Shown here piece after piece: positions 60,090-64,000 of a DNA stretch of 64,000 nt (the first letter of the stretch is position 1; every line of letters starts with the position of its first letter). A model generated the notes under the pieces. It worked only from the letters and a program-made list of their open reading frames with translations, was not told the DNA's origin and ran no database searches. Source of the stretch: Indioceanicola profundi (lineage in GTDB: Bacteria; Pseudomonadota; Alphaproteobacteria; Azospirillales; Azospirillaceae); the NCBI RefSeq assembly GCF_003568845.1, contig NZ_CP030128.1, positions 372,001 through 436,000 of the forward strand, read 5' to 3'. The position numbers were made by a program, and so were the translations under genes.

Positions 60090-61400
60090 TCAGAAGCCAA
60101 GCAGCTTCTGCGGTAGCCAAAGCACCGTCTGCGGGAAACTCAGCACGATCGCCAGGGTGACAAACTGCAGGGCGATGAACGGCAGCACACCCAGATACAT
60201 GTCGCGCGTGGTGATCTCGATCGGCGCAATGCCACGCAGATAGAAAATGGCCGGAGCCATTGGCGGCGTCAAGTAGCTGGTCTGGATCACCACCAGGAAG
60301 GCAATGCAGAACCAAGCCGGATCAAAACCCTGTGCCACGATCAGCGGGGTAAAAAGCGGGATCATGATCAGAACAATCGAAATCCAATCCAGGAAGAAGC
60401 CGCCCAGGAAGGCCAAACCCAGGACCAGGAACAGCAGCCCCCAGGGCCCCAGACTTAGGGCATCCACAAGCTCCTGCGTCAGCGATACGCCGCCAGCCGA
60501 GATGAAGACCCCGGTCATCATGCTGCCGGCAAGCAGGATCAGCATGATCATTGCTGTGATCTGCACGGTTTTCATGATGGCGTCATTCAGCACATCCCAG
60601 CTGAAAGTGCGATAGAACATGCTCAGCAGCACGGCACCCGCTGCACCGATCGCCGCCGCTTCCGTCGGGGCGGCGATGCCGGTCATGATGGAGCCGAGCA
60701 CGGCCACGATCATGCAGAGCGGCGGGATCAGGGCAGTCGCCGTGATGCGCAGCTTTTCCCGCAGCGGAATCGGATCGTCCTCTTCGCGCACCACGGGCCC
60801 GGCGGAGGGCTGGAAGTAGCAGCGTGCGATGATATAGGTCAGATACAGCCCCGCCATGATCAGGCCGGGGAACACCATGCCGACCAGTAGATCACCAACC
60901 GAGACATTGGCCAGCGGTCCCATGACCACCACCACGACAGAGGGCGGGATGATGGTTCCCAGCGAGCCGCCAGCACAGATCGTGCCAGAGATCAGCCCTT
61001 TGTTATATTTATGCTTCATCATCACGGGGATGGCGAGCAAACCGACCACGGCTTCCGTCGCTCCGACAACACCGCTAGCTGCCGCAAAGATGATGCACAT
61101 CAACACCGTGCCAGCGGCGAGGCCGCCCGGTACACGCCGCGTCCAGAGGTGCACCGCCTCGAACAGGCGCTGGGCGACGCCCGCCCGCTCCAGCATGCAG
61201 CCCATGAAGACGAACAGCGCTACAGCGGCCAGCACATAGTTGCTGGCGACATCATCCACCTTTTCGATCAGCTGGTAGATGATCGCGTCCTGGAACACGA
61301 TGTAGCCGAACAGCATGGCTACACCCATCATAGCGAAAGCAACCGGGACGCCGATCACCAGCGCGCTGAGCAGAGCCGGGAACATATAAAGTGCGAGCAT
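60090..61400 (-). CDS. dctM: TRAP transporter large permease subunit
   Basis: 436 residues, about 12 membrane segments. DctM family motifs: PALLSALVIGVPVAFAMMGV, VALFVFMGCMLERAGVAQRL, GTICAGGSLGTIIPPSVVVV and GIAAPTEAAAIGAAGAVLLS, then FLGGFFLDWISIVLIMIPLF. The channel-forming subunit of a tripartite ATP-independent periplasmic transporter. It ends the dctP-dctQ-dctM operon, 6 bp after dctQ. Driven by sodium or proton gradient, it imports carboxylates delivered by DctP. Confidence 0.93.
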   Translation of the reverse strand: MLALYMFPALLSALVIGVPVAFAMMGVAMLFGYIVFQDAIIYQLIEKVDDVASNYVLAAVALFVFMGCMLERAGVAQRLFEAVHLWTRRVPGGLAAGTVLMCIIFAAASGVVGATEAVVGLLAIPVMMKHKYNKGLISGTICAGGSLGTIIPPSVVVVVMGPLANVSVGDLLVGMVFPGLIMAGLYLTYIIARCYFQPSAGPVVREEDDPIPLREKLRITATALIPPLCMIVAVLGSIMTGIAAPTEAAAIGAAGAVLLSMFYRTFSWDVLNDAIMKTVQITAMIMLILLAGSMMTGVFISAGGVSLTQELVDALSLGPWGLLFLVLGLAFLGGFFLDWISIVLIMIPLFTPLIVAQGFDPAWFCIAFLVVIQTSYLTPPMAPAIFYLRGIAPIEITTRDMYLGVLPFIALQFVTLAIVLSFPQTVLWLPQKLLGF

Positions 61401-61405
61401 ACTGA

Positions 61406-61963
61406 TTACCGCCCCCGCGGATGGCCGGTGGCCTGAAGAGAAATGACATGGTCATCAGCGTCTGCCGAGCGGCCAAAGATCACATCAAGGCAGCGCAGCA
61501 GCTGAGCGAAAGCCTGCAAGCCGAGGATCGCAAAGGAGATGAAATAGACGACACGATACGGCCAGATCGGCGGGTTCCAGGCGGACTGACCGCTGCCTTC
61601 CATGCTCACATAAGCTTCAAAGGCATAATGCCAGAGGGCAATCGAGAGCCAGGCGCAAAACGGAACAACGATCACCAAATAGGTCAGGCCATTGACGATG
61701 GCTTTTGTGCGCTCCGAATAACGGCCATATAAAACGTCAACCCTGATATGGCAGTCTGACCGCAAAACGAGAGCAGCACCCAACAGGAAGTTGGCACCTG
61801 TCAGCATGTAACCAAGCTCAAAAGCCCAGATCGTCGGCGCACCGAGTATGTACCGTGCAAAGACCTCGTAGCAGATCGCGATAACAAGAGGAGCGACCAT
61901 CCAGGCACCCAGCACGCCAGTCGCACCGGTCAACCGATCAATGGCTGTAATTAACCATTTCAT
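61406..61963 (-). CDS. dctQ: TRAP transporter small permease subunit
   Basis: 185 residues with four membrane segments. Conserved DctQ core FARYILGAPTIWAFELGYML, TGANFLLGAALVLRSDCHIR (the R-x-x-x-H-I-R-V-D region) and VDVLYGRYSERTKAIVNGLT. It pairs with DctM in the membrane. The gene lies between dctP (63 bp gap) and dctM (6 bp gap), the usual order. Confidence 0.92.
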   Translation of the reverse strand: MKWLITAIDRLTGATGVLGAWMVAPLVIAICYEVFARYILGAPTIWAFELGYMLTGANFLLGAALVLRSDCHIRVDVLYGRYSERTKAIVNGLTYLVIVVPFCAWLSIALWHYAFEAYVSMEGSGQSAWNPPIWPYRVVYFISFAILGLQAFAQLLRCLDVIFGRSADADDHVISLQATGHPRGR

Positions 61964-62026
61964 GTTCAGGGACTCCGCGTGGAGGGGAACCAGGATGGAA
62001 GCGGGGCATGCCCCGCTTCCCTCGGC

Positions 62027-63077
62027 TCAGTCCTTCAGCTTCAGGTTCCGATAGCTCGGAGCCTCTTTCCAAAGCTTGTCGAAAGTGACCTGGTTTTCAT
62101 GCACCTTGGCAAACCAGGGATTTTCGGCGGCCGTCTTCTCGGCCCACTTATTGGCGATTTCCCGCGTCTGGTGTTGAACTTCCGGAGCGAGCTCGATGAT
62201 CTCGTTCCCCTCCTTGTGGAAGAACTCCAACGCCTTCGCGTCATCCTGGCCCACTTTGGTCCAGCTCTCGAAGGTGACGAGCTTTGCGGCCAGCTCCACC
62301 ATCTTTTTGTCGTGATCCGACAGCTTTTCGAAAGCCTGCTTGTTCACGACAAGCTCGAACGGAGCGGATGGCTGGTGCACGCCCGGAATGATCACATACT
62401 TCGCGACCTTGTGGAAACCGGTCGGGATGTTTTCAGAAAGCGTGCCCCACTCAGTGGCATCAATGGCGCCGCGTTCCAGCATCGGGAACACATCGCCGCC
62501 TGCCGTGGTCACCGGAGCCGCTCCCAACTCCTTGGCCATTTCCAGCCAGGACCCAGCCGTCCGCAGCTTGAGCCCCTTCAGATCTTCCAGGGTGCGCACG
62601 GGCTTGCGCGAATGCAGAAACACTTCGGTAGGCCGGATGAACAGCGGGAAGGAGACAACACCGAACTTCTCTTCCCGGAACTGGCGCTGCAGCTCGGCCC
62701 CACCGCCAGAATAGAGCCAGTGGAGCATGCGCTCGCTGTCCGGGCTTCCGGCATAACCACCGAACAGAACCACTGTCGGGTCCTTGCCCCAATCGTAGCC
62801 CATCCAGGTATGGCCCATCTCGGCAACGCCGTTCTTCACGGTATCCGAGACCTTGAGCGCATTGCCAAGCGCACCGCCGGTGAAGACCTGGACCTGTATC
62901 CGCCCGTCGGTCAGCTCGCTGAGGCGCTCGGCGAAGGCCTTTGCACCATAATCCATCAGCGGGCCGCTGGCCCAGCCGGTGGCCATCTTCCACTTGAAGG
63001 TCTCCTGCGCCATGGCAGGGCTGACCAGCATCAACGCGGCAGCAACCCCACAGGCCAACTTCCACATCCGCTTCATG
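62027..63077 (-). CDS. dctP: TRAP transporter substrate-binding protein
   Basis: 349 residues from the ATG at 63077 with GGGAGG 6 bases upstream. Signal peptide MKRMWKLACGVAAALMLVSP. Mature domain of the DctP/TakP type: WKMATGWASGPLMDYGAKAF, AERLSELTDGRIQVQVFTGG, VEVFLHS-like FIRPTEVFLHSRKPVRTLED, and the ligand-binding Arg region LKGLKLRTAGSWLEMAKELG. The pattern is closest to the keto/hydroxy-acid-binding cluster that takes mandelate, lactate or pyruvate-type ligands. The substrate remains uncertain. First gene of dctPQM. Confidence 0.92.
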
Positions 63078-63132
63078 CGTAACCTCCCTAGCATTATTCT
63101 GCTGATCCATCGAGTGATAGACCGCTGCTTGT

Positions 63133-63150
63133 CCGGTGATATCTCACCGG
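63133..63150. promoter_or_regulatory. Palindrome upstream of dctP
   Basis: CCGGTGA-TATC-TCACCGG, a perfect 18-bp palindrome 56 bp before the dctP start codon. Candidate operator in the leader or promoter of the transporter operon. Confidence 0.45.
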
Positions 63151-63201
63151 TTGCCCATTGCCATGTTGGTCTGCCGACGGTGCTCCGTCAATGTCCTTAT
63201 C

Positions 63202-63212
63202 TGGTTAGACCA
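63202..63212. promoter_or_regulatory. FadR-subfamily operator core
   Basis: TGGTTAGACCA fits the FadR/FCD consensus TNGTNNNACNA exactly. It lies in the 330-bp gap between dctP and the second gntR gene, which are divergent, and is a likely binding site for that regulator. Confidence 0.55.
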
Positions 63213-63281
63213 ACCATTCTGCGCCCAGAACACGTGTTTGCGTTGGACCTCCTGCCCTTGCGAGACGACCCGCTCGCCAGC

Positions 63282-63303
63282 TGATATACATGCTGGTATA
63301 TCA
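63282..63303. promoter_or_regulatory. Palindrome upstream of the second gntR
   Basis: TGATATAC and GTATATCA, perfect 8-bp arms with a 6-base spacer, about 105 bp before the second GntR start. Candidate operator shared by the divergent genes. Confidence 0.5.
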
Positions 63304-63405
63304 CTCGCCGATCACGATATTGTGCTCGTTTGGATTTGTCGATAGCTTTGTGACCGGACCGCCCCATCAGCGGAACGGGTTGTTCAGCCAGGTAGGAGCG
63401 AGGCC

Positions 63406-64000
63406 ATGTCGCCGACGATCAATAAGGCCGATCAGGCCTACGACCGAATTCTGTCCATGATCACCTTCCAGGAGCTGAGGCCCGGAAGCATGGTGTCCGA
63501 AGGCATGCTGATGGACGCCACCGGGTTCGGACGCACGCCGGTCCGGGAAGCGCTGCAGCGCCTGGCGCGTGAACGCATGGTCGAGATTCATCCCCGCCGC
63601 GGCAACATCATCCCGCCGATCTCCGTCGAGGTGCAGCTAAAGCTCCTCGAACTGCGGCGGGCTGTTGAGGAGTTGGCCGTGCGCATGGCGGCGCGCCGGG
63701 CAAGCCCCGAACAGCAGCGCACGATGCTTGCTCTGGCCGACCAGCTTGGGGGCCCGGACTGCGCCAATGATCTGCATGCCTATGGACACTCGCTCCGGCT
63801 GGTCCATGAGTGCATTGTCACTGCGGCTCAGAACGAATATCTGCGCCTCGCCATGGCACCGCTCCAAGGTCTGTCGCGCCGGTTCTGGTTTGCAAATCTC
63901 GCGAATATCAAGAACCGCGAAACTGAGATGCGCAAAGCAGCCAGCTATCACGCTGCAGCCCTCCGCGCCATTGCGCGCAGCGACGAGTCCGCTGCTTCCG
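63406..64000 (+). CDS. GntR-family (FCD) regulator, partial at window end
   Basis: An open frame from the ATG at 63406 (GGAG nearby) to the window edge, 198 residues without stop. MSPTINKADQAYDRILSMIT, VSEGMLMDATGFGRTPVREA and LQRLARERMVEIHPRRGNII form the winged HTH. The FCD part has LLELRRAVEELAVRMAARRA and LQGLSRRFWFANLANIKNRE. Related in pattern to the GntR gene at 59198 (VREALQRLARE, PRRG, LSRRFW). Divergent from dctP, its likely target. The C-terminus lies outside the window. Confidence 0.88.
   Translation, partial: MSPTINKADQAYDRILSMITFQELRPGSMVSEGMLMDATGFGRTPVREALQRLARERMVEIHPRRGNIIPPISVEVQLKLLELRRAVEELAVRMAARRASPEQQRTMLALADQLGGPDCANDLHAYGHSLRLVHECIVTAAQNEYLRLAMAPLQGLSRRFWFANLANIKNRETEMRKAASYHAAALRAIARSDESAAS

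Noticed and set aside
1-64000. CRISPR arrays, tRNA or rRNA genes
   Set aside because: No regularly spaced short repeats and no tRNA- or rRNA-like sequence was noticed on reading both strands; the only tandem repeat is the 76-bp duplication at 48720.

Overview
The window is high-GC, double-strand-coded DNA that looks alphaproteobacterial. The signs are hybrid sensor kinases with SSS and HisKA_2/HWE modules, an ECF41 sigma factor, TRAP transporters, isoquinoline oxidoreductase-like genes, IS6/IS30/IS110/IS701/ISNCY elements of the kinds common there, and a GcrA-like helix-turn-helix. A Rhodospirillales/Azospirillaceae-like host is my inference. No rRNA, tRNA or CRISPR array was seen.

Layout. 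1-526: edge of a PemK/MazF-type toxin-antitoxin pair. 560-4022: truncated DUF475 and terC genes; terC is split by a 2,036-bp element (1548-3583) with IS1595-type ends and an 8-bp target duplication. In that element the transposase stops just before its DDE domain and a TnpB-like RuvC nuclease gene overlaps it. 4442-18818: a largely intact signalling and transport block: MHS transporter, NarL-type regulator, SSS-type hybrid kinase (CrbS/CrbR-like), a second kinase/regulator pair, a CPA1 antiporter with a cyclic-nucleotide-binding domain, and a HisKA_2 kinase. 18900-31040: azoreductases, IS110, an AhpD-like gene plus ECF41 sigma factor with a recognisable cognate promoter, a LysR/azoreductase pair, isoquinoline 1-oxidoreductase-like genes with a diheme cytochrome, and a large winged-helix/NTPase/TPR regulator.

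31230-36300: IS6 and IS30 remnants, decayed protease and sensor pieces, an intact glycosyltransferase and a methyltransferase-like gene. 36438-39806: an iron-type palindrome, a TonB-dependent receptor and a PepSY membrane protein, likely one iron-uptake unit. 39810-48271: a mosaic of redox and detoxification genes (SDR, Old Yellow Enzyme, alpha/beta hydrolases, LysR, AraC) mixed with fragments and an IS6 element. 48422-58430: an insertion-sequence graveyard with ISNCY, nested IS30, conjugation-gene remnants, IS6, IS701 and IS5.

57238-64000: a catabolic locus with a PEP-mutase/isocitrate-lyase-like enzyme (interrupted by IS5), a TRAP transporter dctPQM and two GntR/FCD regulators with palindromic candidate operators between the divergent genes. 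The enzyme, transporter and regulators probably handled one carboxylate substrate, and the IS5 insertion should have disabled the enzyme. Many genes carry one-base frameshifts, several in G runs, so some may be sequencing errors.
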